Positions 32,425-41,474 of a DNA stretch of 64,000 nt are shown here, in pieces; positions within the stretch are counted from its first letter, which is position 1, and every line of letters begins with the position of its first letter. A program made the position numbers and the translations under genes. Origin of the DNA: Amycolatopsis mediterranei (GTDB taxonomy: Bacteria; Actinomycetota; Actinomycetes; Mycobacteriales; Pseudonocardiaceae); contig NZ_CP100416.1 of NCBI RefSeq assembly GCF_026017845.1, positions 9,674,366 through 9,738,365 of the forward strand. Direction: 5' to 3'. Below the pieces are notes generated by a model. The model had not been told where the DNA came from. It searched no databases and worked only from the letters and a program-made list of their open reading frames with translations.

Positions 32425-33902
32425 AGGGCGCGCAGGCCGGCCAGGACGCGTTCCATGAACTCGCGGGACGACCGGTCACCGAGGATCAGCTCGGTCTGGT
32501 GGATCAGCACCAGGCCGATGTCGGCCATGTCGCCGACCAGCACCTTCACCACGCCCAGGGGCAGCCGCAGGTGCGCGGCGATCTCCGCCACGGACCGGGT
32601 GTCCAGGCACAGGTCGCAGATCCGGCGGTGCTCGACCGAGCGGACCCCGCGGTAGCGGCGCCCGTCGTCGGACGTCGAGACCAGCGCCTCCAGCGCCAGG
32701 TTGTGGTCGGACCGCGTGCGCCCGCCCGTGCGGGTGTACGGGCGGACCCGCGAACCCGGCGAAGCGACGGGCACCGGGCTCGCCACCCGGGCCGGCTCGT
32801 TCCAGGCCGGGTCCTCCCACGGTTCCGGGTGCGGGATCCAGCGGGTCTCCGGGTCCGGCGGGGGCGTCCAGTCGGCGGGCGGCGGCGGGGTCCACGCGGG
32901 TGGAGGTGCCGCCTGCCGCGAAACGGGTGCGGGCGGGGCCGCCGGGTGCGCGGGCCGCGCCACCGGGGCGGGCGGCCGCGGCGCGGGCGGGCGCGGTGCG
33001 GGCGGACGCGGGGCAGGCGGGTGGACCGGCGGCCGCGGCGGAGCGGGCGAGCGCGCACCCCGCGGCGGGGTCCACGCCGGCTCCAGCGGCGGGGGTTCCG
33101 GCTCGAACCGGTCCCCGTCCTGCCACTCCGGCTCGACGGGGTCGTAGCCGTCCTCGGCTACTACCGGCGAGTGCGTGCTCTGGTAGCCGAAGGGATCCGG
33201 GCGGCCGTGGTCATCGCCGCCGGACTCCGGCGAGCGGCCCTGGTAACCCGCGGATTCCGGACGGCCGTAGTCAACGCTGCCGAACTCCGCCGAACGCTCG
33301 CCCTGGTAACCGAGGGGATCCGGGCGGCCGTGGTCATCGCCGAACTCCGGCGAGCGCGGGCCCTGATAACCCACCGGATCCGGACGGGCGTGATCGTCGC
33401 CACCGGGCTCCGGCAAGCGGCGGCGACCCTGGTAGCCGCCGAACGCCGGGCGGGCGGGCTCGTCGCCGGTCTCCGGTGCGTACTCGCCCTGATAACCCGT
33501 GGACTCGCGGCGGTCGTAACCGCCGCCGGTGTACTCCGCTGAGCGCCGACCAGGGAGGGCCCTCGGCTCCGGGCGGGCGGGCTCGTCGGCGACGTACTCG
33601 CGCGACCGCGAAGCCGAGCGCCTGGCCCGGCGGCCCGTCGGCTCGTCGTCATCGTCGCCGGTGAAGTCCGGCGAAGGAGCCTCGTAATCGTCGTCGTCGG
33701 ACGATGAGCCCCACTCGCGGGTGTCCTCGTCGGTGTAACCCTGCGGGTCCGGCTGGGGGCGGGCCGGCTTGCGCTTGGGCATGATCATCGACAGCGTCGA
33801 CATGTCGAACTTGCTGGGCGAATCGAAACCCTCGCGCTCGGTGCCGCGGTGCAGTGCGTCCCAGCCGCTGGAGTCCGGATCGTCGAATCCCGAAATCCTC
33901 AT
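32421..33902 (-). CDS. DUF742 conservon protein with long repeat-rich N-terminus
   Basis: A 493-residue protein. Only the last 120 residues form the DUF742 (CvnC-type) domain: RPYTRTGGRT, LEALVSTS, EHRRICDLCLDTRSV with its CxxC, AHLRLPLGVVKVLVGDMADI and a final helix. The first 370 residues are disordered and low-complexity: acidic stretches, about six copies of a 20-24-residue unit ending in GYQG (for example GDDHGRPDPLGYQG), then Pro-rich repeats (PAPRPPAPRPPAP). It is probably a scaffold or interaction module at the membrane with the roadblock protein encoded just upstream (6-bp gap). It is the last gene of an extended conservon. Confidence 0.82.
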   Translation of the reverse strand: MRISGFDDPDSSGWDALHRGTEREGFDSPSKFDMSTLSMIMPKRKPARPQPDPQGYTDEDTREWGSSSDDDDYEAPSPDFTGDDDDEPTGRRARRSASRSREYVADEPARPEPRALPGRRSAEYTGGGYDRRESTGYQGEYAPETGDEPARPAFGGYQGRRRLPEPGGDDHARPDPVGYQGPRSPEFGDDHGRPDPLGYQGERSAEFGSVDYGRPESAGYQGRSPESGGDDHGRPDPFGYQSTHSPVVAEDGYDPVEPEWQDGDRFEPEPPPLEPAWTPPRGARSPAPPRPPVHPPAPRPPAPRPPAPRPPAPVARPAHPAAPPAPVSRQAAPPPAWTPPPPADWTPPPDPETRWIPHPEPWEDPAWNEPARVASPVPVASPGSRVRPYTRTGGRTRSDHNLALEALVSTSDDGRRYRGVRSVEHRRICDLCLDTRSVAEIAAHLRLPLGVVKVLVGDMADIGLVLIHQTELILGDRSSREFMERVLAGLRAL

Positions 33903-33908
33903 CTCGCC

Positions 33909-34325
33909 CTACCCACGCACGCCGCCCTGGAGCTGTGCGCGCAGTTCGGGGGTGATCTGCTGGCCGACCCGCTCGACGAGCAGGGTCATCTCGTAGGCGA
34001 CCGTGCCGATGTCGCACGTCGGCGCGGCCAGCACCGCCAGCGACGAACCGTCCGAAACGGACATCAAGAACAAGTAGCCGCGCTCCATCTCCACCACGGT
34101 CTGGTTGACACCGCCCGCTTCGAAGCAGCGCGCGGCGCCCGCCGTCAGGCTGATCAACCCGGACGCCACCGCCGACAACTGCTCGGCACGTTCCTGGGGC
34201 AGCCCCTCCGACGGTGCCAGCAGCAACCCGTCCGCGGACACCAGAACGGCGTGCGCGGCACCGGGTACCCGGCGGACGAAGTCCGTGATGAGCCAGCCGA
34301 ACGTGCCCTGGCCGGAAGCCGTCAC
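33909..34325 (-). CDS. Roadblock/LC7 protein (CvnB-type), second copy
   Basis: A 138-residue Roadblock/LC7 domain protein: FGWLITDFVRRVPGAAHAVL, the VSADGLLLAPSEGLP strand-turn, and a C-terminal helix LLVERVGQQITPELRAQLQ. Such proteins bind Ras-like GTPases and act as regulators in actinomycete conservons. The GTG at 34325 has a strong AAGGAGGAG site. It is closely similar to the roadblock protein at 36122-36607 (shared ITDFVRRVPGAAHAV-type and VYEMTLLVERVGQQ-type stretches), so it is a paralogue within the same locus. It pairs with the DUF742 gene that follows after 6 bp. Confidence 0.88.
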   Translation of the reverse strand: MTASGQGTFGWLITDFVRRVPGAAHAVLVSADGLLLAPSEGLPQERAEQLSAVASGLISLTAGAARCFEAGGVNQTVVEMERGYLFLMSVSDGSSLAVLAAPTCDIGTVAYEMTLLVERVGQQITPELRAQLQGGVRG

Positions 34326-34727
34326 TCCTGCTCCTCCTTGCTCGTGCGGCGTCGCCCGCCGCACCCCGGAGCGCCCGGCACGGCCGGTCGGCGACGCCAC
34401 GGTAAAGCGTATTCGCACCGCCGGTGCTGTCGAGTCCGCCTCCGGCCGGCCGCTGCGCACCCTACGTGTGCACCCGGCCGGGTTCCGCCGCAGCCCGGCT
34501 CGCCTCCCCCATCCGGGGGAGGCCCCACGGCGTGGCCCGCGGCTCGCACCCGGGGGCCGTCCGCCCAGGTCAACCCGGGTACGACCAGCCCGCACGGGTA
34601 CCACCGTCGCCGGCACCACCGGACCGCCCCGGCCGGCTACTCCTCCGGACGGTGACAGCACTCCCCGAAGTGGGTGAAGCACGCGGAGTTCACTCCAACG
34701 GCCGCATCCGGATCGGGGCGTCATGGG
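34326..34727. other. Intergenic region inside the conservon locus, with one hairpin
   Basis: About 400 bp between the GTPase gene and the second roadblock gene. No supported gene is present. An 8-bp stem CCTCCCCC / GGGGGAGG with a 4-nt loop at 34503-34522 is a plausible terminator for the upstream four-gene unit, and the second roadblock-DUF742 pair would then need its own promoter in the remaining 180 bp. No clear -10 box was chosen. Confidence 0.5.
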
Positions 34728-35336
34728 CTATCCCGCGCGCAGCGCCGAATCGTGCGCGATCGCGTGCTGGACGACCGAGATCAGCACCTGCTTCGCGGAC
34801 TCGCGCTCCCGCGCGTCGCACGCCATGATCGGGACCGACGGCGCGATGGTGAGCGCGTGCCGGACGTCCTCGATCTGGTGGTGCAGCAGCCGGTCGAAGC
34901 AGTTGATGGCCACGACGTAGGGCAGCTTCCGGTTCTCGAAGAAGTCGATCGACGGGAACGCGTCGGCCAGCCGCCGCGTGTCGACCAGCACGACCGCGCC
35001 GATGGCCCCGACCGCGAGGTCGTCCCACATGAACCAGAACCGGTGCTGACCCGGGGTACCGAACACGTACAGCACCAGGTCCGAGTCCAGCGAGATGCGC
35101 CCGAAGTCCATCGCCACGGTGGTGGTCGTCTTGTTCGGCGTGGCCGTGGTGTCGTCGTGCCCGACGCTGGCCTCGGTCATCATGGCCTCGGTGGTCAACG
35201 GGTCGATCTCCGAGATCGCCCCGACCATGGTCGTCTTCCCCGAACCGAACCCGCCGGCGACCACGATCTTGGCCGACGAGGTCGGACCCGTCACCTGCGG
35301 CGCGTTCGCGTCGGAGTCAAATTCTCCGAAGCCCAC
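34728..35336 (-). CDS. cvnD: Ras-like GTPase of the conservon (CvnD-type)
   Basis: A 202-residue small GTPase. P-loop GGFGSGKTT (28-36), a switch region around TTTTVAMDFGRI, the G3-like VFGTPGQHRFWFMW, and NCFD in place of NKxD, as is usual in this bacterial MglA-like group. It probably works as the switch of a membrane-bound complex with the kinase-like protein, roadblock and DUF742 proteins. The GTG at 35336 lies inside the DUF742 gene, overlapping its end by 20 bp, so translation is coupled. The last residues (HAIAHDSALRAG) are family-like. Confidence 0.9.
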   Translation of the reverse strand: MGFGEFDSDANAPQVTGPTSSAKIVVAGGFGSGKTTMVGAISEIDPLTTEAMMTEASVGHDDTTATPNKTTTTVAMDFGRISLDSDLVLYVFGTPGQHRFWFMWDDLAVGAIGAVVLVDTRRLADAFPSIDFFENRKLPYVVAINCFDRLLHHQIEDVRHALTIAPSVPIMACDARERESAKQVLISVVQHAIAHDSALRAG

Positions 35337-36096
35337 TGAGCACCCTTTCCATGAACTCGATACTCGGGCGGTCGCCCACGGTCGGGCTGCTGGAGTGCAC
35401 CAGCACCAGCCCGAGGCCCGCCACGTCACCAATCAACACCCGCACCACGCCGAGCGGCAGGCGCAGCAGCGCCGCCACCTCGGCCACCGACCTGGTGTCG
35501 AGGCACAGGTCACAGATCGACCGGTGCTCGGGCACCCGGACCCGGTCGAGCATCCGGCCCTGTTCGCTGGTCGAGATCAACGCCTCGATGGCCAGGTCGA
35601 GCGTCGCCTTCGTCCGGCCCCGGGTCCGGAAGTACGGCCGGACCAGGCCCGACGTCTCCATCTCCGTCTGCGGCGGCTCGTCGACGTACTCCTGGTGGGC
35701 TTGCCGCGGCAGGGCCGCGGCAAGCTCCCCGGAGTCCGGTCCCGACGAGAAGTCCCGCTCGGCGCTGTACGCGGCGAACTCGTGCGCGTCGTACAGCGGC
35801 CCGCTCGAACCGCCGAACAGCTCCGCGCCCGGACCGCCGAGGAGGCGGTCGCGGTACTCGGTGCCCCCGGCGATCGGCCGGAGCGGCTCCTGACCGGCGT
35901 TGCTGTCGGTCAGCCAGTTCGGCGGCTCTCGCACGGGGTCGCTGTCGGAGGCCTGCACCCGCCGCGCGCGCCACTCGCGGTCGACGCGGTCCCGGAACGA
36001 CTGCCAGTCCTCCCGGCCGTCGTCCGATTGATCGGACCACCCGCCGGAGAAGTCGTCACCGAGCCGCCCTTCACCCCTCAAGCGCCCGTCGTCCAC
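35317..36096 (-). CDS. cvnC: DUF742 conservon protein (CvnC-type)
   Basis: A 259-residue protein. Residues 1-140 are acidic and low-complexity; about 145-259 are the DUF742 domain with RPYFRTRGRTKATLDL, IEALISTSE, EHRSICDLCLDTRSV, LLRLPLGVVRVLIGDVAGL and EFMERVLSGL. The family acts with roadblock and GTPase partners in conservons; its CxxC is conserved but its chemistry is unknown. It starts at GTG 36096, 25 bp after the roadblock stop, and overlaps the GTPase gene. It is a paralogue of the longer DUF742 protein at 32421-33902. Confidence 0.88.
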   Translation of the reverse strand: MDDGRLRGEGRLGDDFSGGWSDQSDDGREDWQSFRDRVDREWRARRVQASDSDPVREPPNWLTDSNAGQEPLRPIAGGTEYRDRLLGGPGAELFGGSSGPLYDAHEFAAYSAERDFSSGPDSGELAAALPRQAHQEYVDEPPQTEMETSGLVRPYFRTRGRTKATLDLAIEALISTSEQGRMLDRVRVPEHRSICDLCLDTRSVAEVAALLRLPLGVVRVLIGDVAGLGLVLVHSSSPTVGDRPSIEFMERVLSGLRRI

Positions 36097-36121
36097 GGCT
36101 CTCTCCTCGGTTCCCAGGTCC

Positions 36122-36607
36122 TCAGCGGCGGACAGCCGAACCCTGCAGTTGCGCCCGCATCTCCGGAGTCAGCTGCTGGCCGACCCGCTCCACCAGCAGG
36201 GTCATCTCGTAGACGACCAAGCCGATGTCACTCTCCGGCGAACCCAGCACCGCCAGACACGAACCGTCGGAAACCGACATGAGGAAGAGGAACCCGTTGG
36301 CCATCTCGACCACGGTCTGCGCCACCGTGCCGCCCTCGAACACCTTGGCCGCACCGCGCGCGAGGCTGGTCAGCCCCGACGCCACCGCGGCCAGCTGGTC
36401 CGCCCGGTCCTTCGGCAGACCTCGCGAGGCCGCCAGGAGCAGGCCGTCGGCCGACACCACGACCGCGTGGGCCGCGCCGGGCACCCGGTGCACGAAATCC
36501 GTGATCAGCCAAGCGAAGCTGCCGGCATTGTTCGCCTTGGCATGCGCTTGGCCGTTCGGCTGCGCGGAGCCACCCGGCTGCATTGCACCCGCCCGTGTCA
36601 CTTTCAC
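36122..36607 (-). CDS. cvnB: Roadblock/LC7 protein (CvnB-type)
   Basis: A 161-residue protein with a Gln/Ala-rich N-terminal extension and a Roadblock/LC7 domain from about residue 28: FAWLITDFVHRVPGAAHAVV, VSADGLLLAASRGLP, VVEMANGFLFLMSVSDGS and LLVERVGQQLTPEMRAQLQ. It probably bridges the kinase-like protein and the GTPase. The GTG at 36607 overlaps the kinase stop (GTGA); a second GTG two codons later, better placed after GAGGAG, is an equally good start. Confidence 0.88.
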   Translation of the reverse strand: MKVTRAGAMQPGGSAQPNGQAHAKANNAGSFAWLITDFVHRVPGAAHAVVVSADGLLLAASRGLPKDRADQLAAVASGLTSLARGAAKVFEGGTVAQTVVEMANGFLFLMSVSDGSCLAVLGSPESDIGLVVYEMTLLVERVGQQLTPEMRAQLQGSAVRR

Positions 36608-39600
36608 TCCTCACTGCTGTCTGTGGTGTTGCCACGCCCCGGAACCCTGCTGCCTTGCAGCTGTTCTTCGGCCGGGAGTTCCTTCAAGGCGTGCCGTCCC
36701 GAGGTGTAGCCCCGTTGGAAGCTTGCCATCCGGCTCCGCGCCGCGGACGCCGAGCGGGTGATCGCACCCGTTCCGGGCATCCCCGCGGTGTTGTCCGCGA
36801 AGCTGTTCTGCGGCGGCGCGTCGGCCGAAGGACTGCTGATCGACCCCGGCACCAGGTAGGCGTTCGGGACGCGCTTGGGCAGCCCGGCCGGGGTGATCTC
36901 CTCGTTCTTGGACTCCAGCAGCGACTGCGCCGCTTGCCAGCCGTCGTCGGAGGCACTGTGCCAGCCGTCGTCGGCCGGGAGGAGCGGGTGCCGGGTCGCC
37001 GCGGTCGGCTGGAGCTCGTCGCGGGACGGCTCGGCCGGCGCGGGCGGCGGCGGGGCCGGCTGCTCGTCGATGTCGGTACCGGTGAGCGGCGGCAGGTTGG
37101 GGTCTTCGCCGTCGCTCTGCGGCGGCACCGGGTCGGCTGCCGCGTCGTCACCTTCACTGAACCAGCGTGACAGCACCGACTGGTAGATCGGCAACCGCCG
37201 GGTGGGTACATCGTCTTCGAGCGCCGACGAACCGACCTCGTTCACGGGCGGCGGCGGGGCCGGCGGCTCCTCCGGCGGCACGAACTTCGGCTCGCGCTTG
37301 GGCAGCACCAGCGGCGCGAACTGCGTGTCGGCGGCCCGCGAGCTGGCCCCGTCGCCGTTCGAGGAAGGCGCCAGCGGCGCCAGGTCCTCGGCGGTCGGCC
37401 AGGCCGGCGTCTCGGGCTTCGGCAGCTCCGGCGACAGGAACGGGCCCGCCGCGCGGCCGCCGCTGACCAGGTCGTCCAGGCTGATCGGCTGGTCGAGCGG
37501 CACGAGGCCGCCCTGGTTCGGCACCGGTTCGTGCACCGGGGGTGGCGGTGCCGAAGGCGGCGGTGGCGTCTGCGCGAACGACTGCGTCTGGTCGAAGTCC
37601 GAACGCGCGGCCGGGATCGGGATGCTCGGCATCGACATCGACGTCTCGGACCGGTTCGCCGGCGGCGGCGTCTGCCGCTGCATGCCCGGGCGGAGCTGGG
37701 TCAGCAGCTCGGCCGGGACGACGACCCGGGCGATCACGCCACCCTCGATGTCCTCGTTCTCGCGCAGCCGGACCTCGATGCCGTGGCGCTTGGCCAGCCG
37801 CGAAACCACGTACAGACCCATGCGCCGGGTCACCGACACGTCCAGGTCCGGCGGGTCGGCCAGGCGCGCGTTGACCTCGGCCAGCCGCTCCTCGCTCATG
37901 CCGACACCGTGGTCGGTGACCTGGATGGCCAGCGCCTTGCGCCGGGTCACCACGGCCCGCACGATGACCTTCGTCTCCGGCTCGGAGAAGTAGGTCGCGT
38001 TGTCGAGCAGCTCGGCGAGCACGTGCACGAGGTCGTGGATCGCCAGGCCTTGGACCGCGACGTCGGGCACGATGCCGACCTCGATCCGGGCGTACTGCTC
38101 GATCTCCGACACCGCGGCGCCGATGACGTCGGCGGCGGGCACCGGCTTGGGCACCGACTTGGCCAGGCCGGCGCCGGAGAGCACCAGCAGGGACTCACCG
38201 TTGCGCCGCAGCCGCGTCGCGAGGTGGTCGAGCTCGAACAGGCTGGCCAAGTGGTCCGGGTCCTGCTCGTCGGCCTCGAGCCGGTCGATGACGCCGAGCT
38301 GCCGTTCCACCAGCCGCTGCGACCGGCGGGAGAGGTTCACGAAGATGCCGTTGACGTTCTCGCGCAGGAGGGCCTGCTCGGCGGCCATCTTGACGGCCTG
38401 TTCGTGGACGATGTCGAACGACCGCGCGACCTCGCCGATCTCGTCGCGGGTGTTGACGGGCACCGGCTGGACGGCTCGCTTCGAGGCGCCGACGGGGTCC
38501 GGGTCGTCGAGGATTCCCTGCACGGTCTCGGGCAGCCGGGTGTAGGCGATGTCCAGCGCGCTCTTCCGCAGCACCCGCAGCGGGCGCAGCATCAGGCGGG
38601 CGACGAGGAGCATCAGCGCGACCGCGAGCATCAGCGCGGCGAGCACCACGGCACCGCCGATCCACGCCGAGTTGACCGCCTGCGTGGCGAGGTCGTCGGC
38701 ACGGGTCTTCAGCTGGGCCAGCAGGTTCGACTCGACCGCGTGCAGCTTGTCGGCCGACACGGTGCTGTCCTTGCTGAGCGCGGTGGTGTCGATGTTCGGC
38801 GGATCGCCCAGCTGGGCGAAGGAGAACGCCGAGGTCTGGATCCGCCGCCGGTCGTCGACCTCCGGGCCGGAGTACGTGTCGTTGTAGAGCTGGCGCTGGT
38901 CGTCGTCGGCGTTCGCGAGGAAGGACGCGACGGAGGCGTCCGCGCTGGACGCCGACGCGCGCGTCTGGTCCAGCAGGTCGCCGGGGAAGTTGCCGCGGAA
39001 CGCGGCGATCTGCAGCTCGGCGTCGGAGCGGGTGGTGAACTCCTTGGCCTCGCTGATCGCCTGCGTGCTCGTGCCCAGGCGCAGCACGTCCCGGTCGGTG
39101 ACCGCGGTGGTCACCTCGCGGCCGAGCTCGATGAGCGAGTCGATGACGCCCGAGTAGGCGGTGAGCACCGTGATGTCGGGCAGGCTGTTGGACGTGTTGA
39201 ACGCCGCCCGCAGCGGGCGCAGGGCGTCGAGGCGCTGCAGACCGCGGGTGTAGCGGTCCTTGGTCGCCTGGTCGTCGTAGTTGAGGGTGAACGCCGCACC
39301 GCGCAGGTCCTGGACCTCGCGGTCCACCTTGGCGATCTGCGAGTCGAGCCCGGTCTGCAGCAGCTGGTTCTGCGAGGAGATCCGCGCGACGGACAGCGAG
39401 CGCTCGTTCTGCAGCTCGTGCACCACTGTGGTGACCTTGACGGCGAACGCCACCTGGTCGGCGGTGCGCTGGAACTCGGCCGCCTGGCGGGCGTCGTCGA
39501 TCACGCGCACCGCACCCAGTGCGAGCGCGGTCAGGGTCGGGATGATCAGGACCGCGGCCAGCTTGGACCGCAGCCGCCAGTCACGCATGCCGGAGAACAG

Positions 39601-39744
39601 CCCGGCCTTCCGGCCCGGATCCGCTCCGGGCGACTGCGCGGGGGCCCCTCCCACCCCCGCGGCGTCTTCGTTCGGCACCGCCGCTCCACCATCATCGTTC
39701 GTGCTCGGGAAACCCTGGTCGGTCCAGCGCCCGCCAGGGCGCAT
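36604..39744 (-). CDS. cvnA: Conservon sensor kinase-like protein with nitrate/nitrite-sensor domain (CvnA-type)
   Basis: A 1046-residue membrane protein. Span 1 at about 60-81, an extracytoplasmic NIT-type helical domain (VHELQNERSLSVARIS) to about 360, span 2 at 364-386, a HAMP linker, a coiled region (LLRENVNGIFVNLSRRSQRL), and an HATPase_c domain at about 560-700 with N box ELLDNATYFSEP and G1 DHGVGM. The usual phospho-accepting His is not seen, as in other CvnA proteins. About 300 C-terminal residues are a Pro-rich tail. Start: ATG 39744 after AGGAG; 19 further codons upstream are unsupported. Divergent from an ABC transporter whose binding protein may present the ligand (inference). Confidence 0.88.
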   Translation of the reverse strand: MRPGGRWTDQGFPSTNDDGGAAVPNEDAAGVGGAPAQSPGADPGRKAGLFSGMRDWRLRSKLAAVLIIPTLTALALGAVRVIDDARQAAEFQRTADQVAFAVKVTTVVHELQNERSLSVARISSQNQLLQTGLDSQIAKVDREVQDLRGAAFTLNYDDQATKDRYTRGLQRLDALRPLRAAFNTSNSLPDITVLTAYSGVIDSLIELGREVTTAVTDRDVLRLGTSTQAISEAKEFTTRSDAELQIAAFRGNFPGDLLDQTRASASSADASVASFLANADDDQRQLYNDTYSGPEVDDRRRIQTSAFSFAQLGDPPNIDTTALSKDSTVSADKLHAVESNLLAQLKTRADDLATQAVNSAWIGGAVVLAALMLAVALMLLVARLMLRPLRVLRKSALDIAYTRLPETVQGILDDPDPVGASKRAVQPVPVNTRDEIGEVARSFDIVHEQAVKMAAEQALLRENVNGIFVNLSRRSQRLVERQLGVIDRLEADEQDPDHLASLFELDHLATRLRRNGESLLVLSGAGLAKSVPKPVPAADVIGAAVSEIEQYARIEVGIVPDVAVQGLAIHDLVHVLAELLDNATYFSEPETKVIVRAVVTRRKALAIQVTDHGVGMSEERLAEVNARLADPPDLDVSVTRRMGLYVVSRLAKRHGIEVRLRENEDIEGGVIARVVVPAELLTQLRPGMQRQTPPPANRSETSMSMPSIPIPAARSDFDQTQSFAQTPPPPSAPPPPVHEPVPNQGGLVPLDQPISLDDLVSGGRAAGPFLSPELPKPETPAWPTAEDLAPLAPSSNGDGASSRAADTQFAPLVLPKREPKFVPPEEPPAPPPPVNEVGSSALEDDVPTRRLPIYQSVLSRWFSEGDDAAADPVPPQSDGEDPNLPPLTGTDIDEQPAPPPPAPAEPSRDELQPTAATRHPLLPADDGWHSASDDGWQAAQSLLESKNEEITPAGLPKRVPNAYLVPGSISSPSADAPPQNSFADNTAGMPGTGAITRSASAARSRMASFQRGYTSGRHALKELPAEEQLQGSRVPGRGNTTDSSEE

Positions 39745-40453
39745 CGCGTTCTCCTCAGCCACTCGTCTGCACGCTCCCGGGGTTCCGGCGCTCCGGCCCA
39801 TCGGAAGGAGCCCAGCGCAAGACGCTACCCGTACGGGTGAAAAGATCGTCTCCAGTGTCGCAACTGGGGGTTCCTGAACCCCGTCCAGCCGGACGGAATC
39901 GGTTCAGCTCGAGCATCACGGTCGGGTCCCTGCGCTGGTCCTGCATCGGTCTGTTGGTCGGCCTAACCCACCGGCGCGGCGGTTGTGCCCGGCCAGGCAG
40001 TGGTCTTTGCGGGGAAGATTCTCTCAGGAAAAGCACAGTGTGTGCTGGTAGACCGAAGTGGGACTTCTTGATCGGCCATCCAGGCACTCTCTCTCACTAC
40101 ATCGGAGGTTGATACCTCCCCGCAGGTGCAGAGGGTAGCGAACGGCCGGGGAAGATGTAACCCTCCCGACAGGACCCGCTCAATCTTGCACAGCGTTCGC
40201 TCAGTCGACGCACAGCAGCCGTCGCGAATTCAAGAACCTCACCCTACGCTGGGTGAACAGCTACGGCGAGTGGAGCAGCGGGTCTAGACCAGAGGCCGAA
40301 AGAGTGACGTGCGCCACTCGGTCAGGTAGTGATTCCACCCATTGTGAGCGAGCTGTCACGTTCTCTACAGTGGCCCGCGTGACTTCCGAGAATGAGTCAC
40401 GCACTTCCACCGGAATCGGTTCCCGAACCGTCACTTTCTTCAAGGAGCAGGCC
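39745..40453. other. Divergent regulatory region between the conservon and an ABC transporter
   Basis: About 700 bp without a supported gene. The stretch 39840-40260 is less GC-rich than the rest of the window and should carry the promoters for both directions. Near 40345 a TGTGA-N8-TCAC pair occurs, whose spacing is wrong for CRP. An AAGGAG ribosome site at 40442-40447 belongs to the transporter gene. Confidence 0.5.
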
Positions 40454-40468
40454 TTGCTTGGAAACGCC

Positions 40469-41473
40469 ATGAGCAGTGGCCGGGTTCGCACTCGCCGCGC
40501 CGCGCTCGGGCTCGCCCTCACCGTCGCAGCCGCCACGGCCCTCACCGGCTGCAGTGCGCTCGGCTCGGACAGCTCGAACGCCTCGTCGAACGGGGGCGGC
40601 CTGGAGAAGTCGAAGATCAAGGTCTCGATCATGCCGACCACGGACCTCGGTCCCTTCTGGCTGGCCATGGACGGCGGCTACTTCAAGTCCGAGGGCCTCG
40701 AGGTCGAGCAGGTCGTCGCCAAGAGCGGCCAGGAGTCGATGCAGAAGGCGATCGCCGGCGAGGTCGACATCGCCCTCTCGACGTACACGCCGTTCTTCAT
40801 CGCCAAGAGCAAGGACACGGACATCCAGCTGGTCGCCGACGGCACGTCGGTGAACGCGAAGAGCAACGCCATCGTCACGGTGCCGAACTCGCCGGTGAAG
40901 ACGGTCAACGACCTCAAGGGCCGCCGGATCGCGATCACGGCCAAGAACACCGCGTCCGACATCCTCACCAAGTCCGTCATGAAGGACCACGGCGTCGACT
41001 TCACCGGGGTCCAGTGGACCCTGGTCACGCTGCCGAACATGGCGGCGGCGCTGAAGAACAACGAGGTGGACGCGGCCTACATGCCGGAGCCGATGCTCAC
41101 GCAGGCGGCGAAGACCGTCGGCGCGACGCCGGTCATCGACATCAACACCGGCGCCAGCCAGGACTTCCCGCTGACCGGCTACGGCTCGATGACGAAGTGG
41201 GTGCAGGGCAACCCGAAGACCCTCGCGGCCTTCCAGCGGGCGATGAAGAAGGCCACCAGCGACGCGATCAACGACCGCTCGAAGGTCGAACCGCTGCTGG
41301 TCAAGTACGCGAAGATCGACGAGGACACGGCCAAGCTGCTCACCCTGCCCGGCTACGGCTCCGTCCTGGACGCCCGGCGCCTGCAGCGGGTGCCCGACCT
41401 GCTGCTGCAGATGGGGGTCATCACCAGCAAGGTCGACGCCGCGCCGATGATCGCCCCGCAGGCGACCAGCTGA
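40469..41473 (+). CDS. ABC transporter substrate-binding lipoprotein, NMT1/SsuA-TauA type
   Basis: A 334-residue lipoprotein with a twin-Arg-like start (RVRTRRAAL) and lipobox (ALTGC, Cys28). The domain is of the nitrate/sulfonate/taurine type: KIKVSIMPTTDLGPFWLAMD, EVVAKSG-like ligand loop, GEVDIALSTYTPF, NDLKGRRIAITAKN and NNEVDAAYMPEP. It should capture a small organic or oxyanion substrate for the two permeases and the ATPase that follow. Alternative start: TTG 40454, in frame, with AAGGAG six bases upstream is stronger on ribosome-site grounds and would add five residues. It is clearly related to the solitary binding protein at 53849-54814. Confidence 0.88.
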   Translation: MSSGRVRTRRAALGLALTVAAATALTGCSALGSDSSNASSNGGGLEKSKIKVSIMPTTDLGPFWLAMDGGYFKSEGLEVEQVVAKSGQESMQKAIAGEVDIALSTYTPFFIAKSKDTDIQLVADGTSVNAKSNAIVTVPNSPVKTVNDLKGRRIAITAKNTASDILTKSVMKDHGVDFTGVQWTLVTLPNMAAALKNNEVDAAYMPEPMLTQAAKTVGATPVIDINTGASQDFPLTGYGSMTKWVQGNPKTLAAFQRAMKKATSDAINDRSKVEPLLVKYAKIDEDTAKLLTLPGYGSVLDARRLQRVPDLLLQMGVITSKVDAAPMIAPQATS

Positions 41474-41474
41474 C

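Noticed and set aside
40345..40375. Second CRP-type site upstream of the ABC transporter
   Set aside because: The TGTGA and TCAC halves are separated by 8 bp instead of 6.
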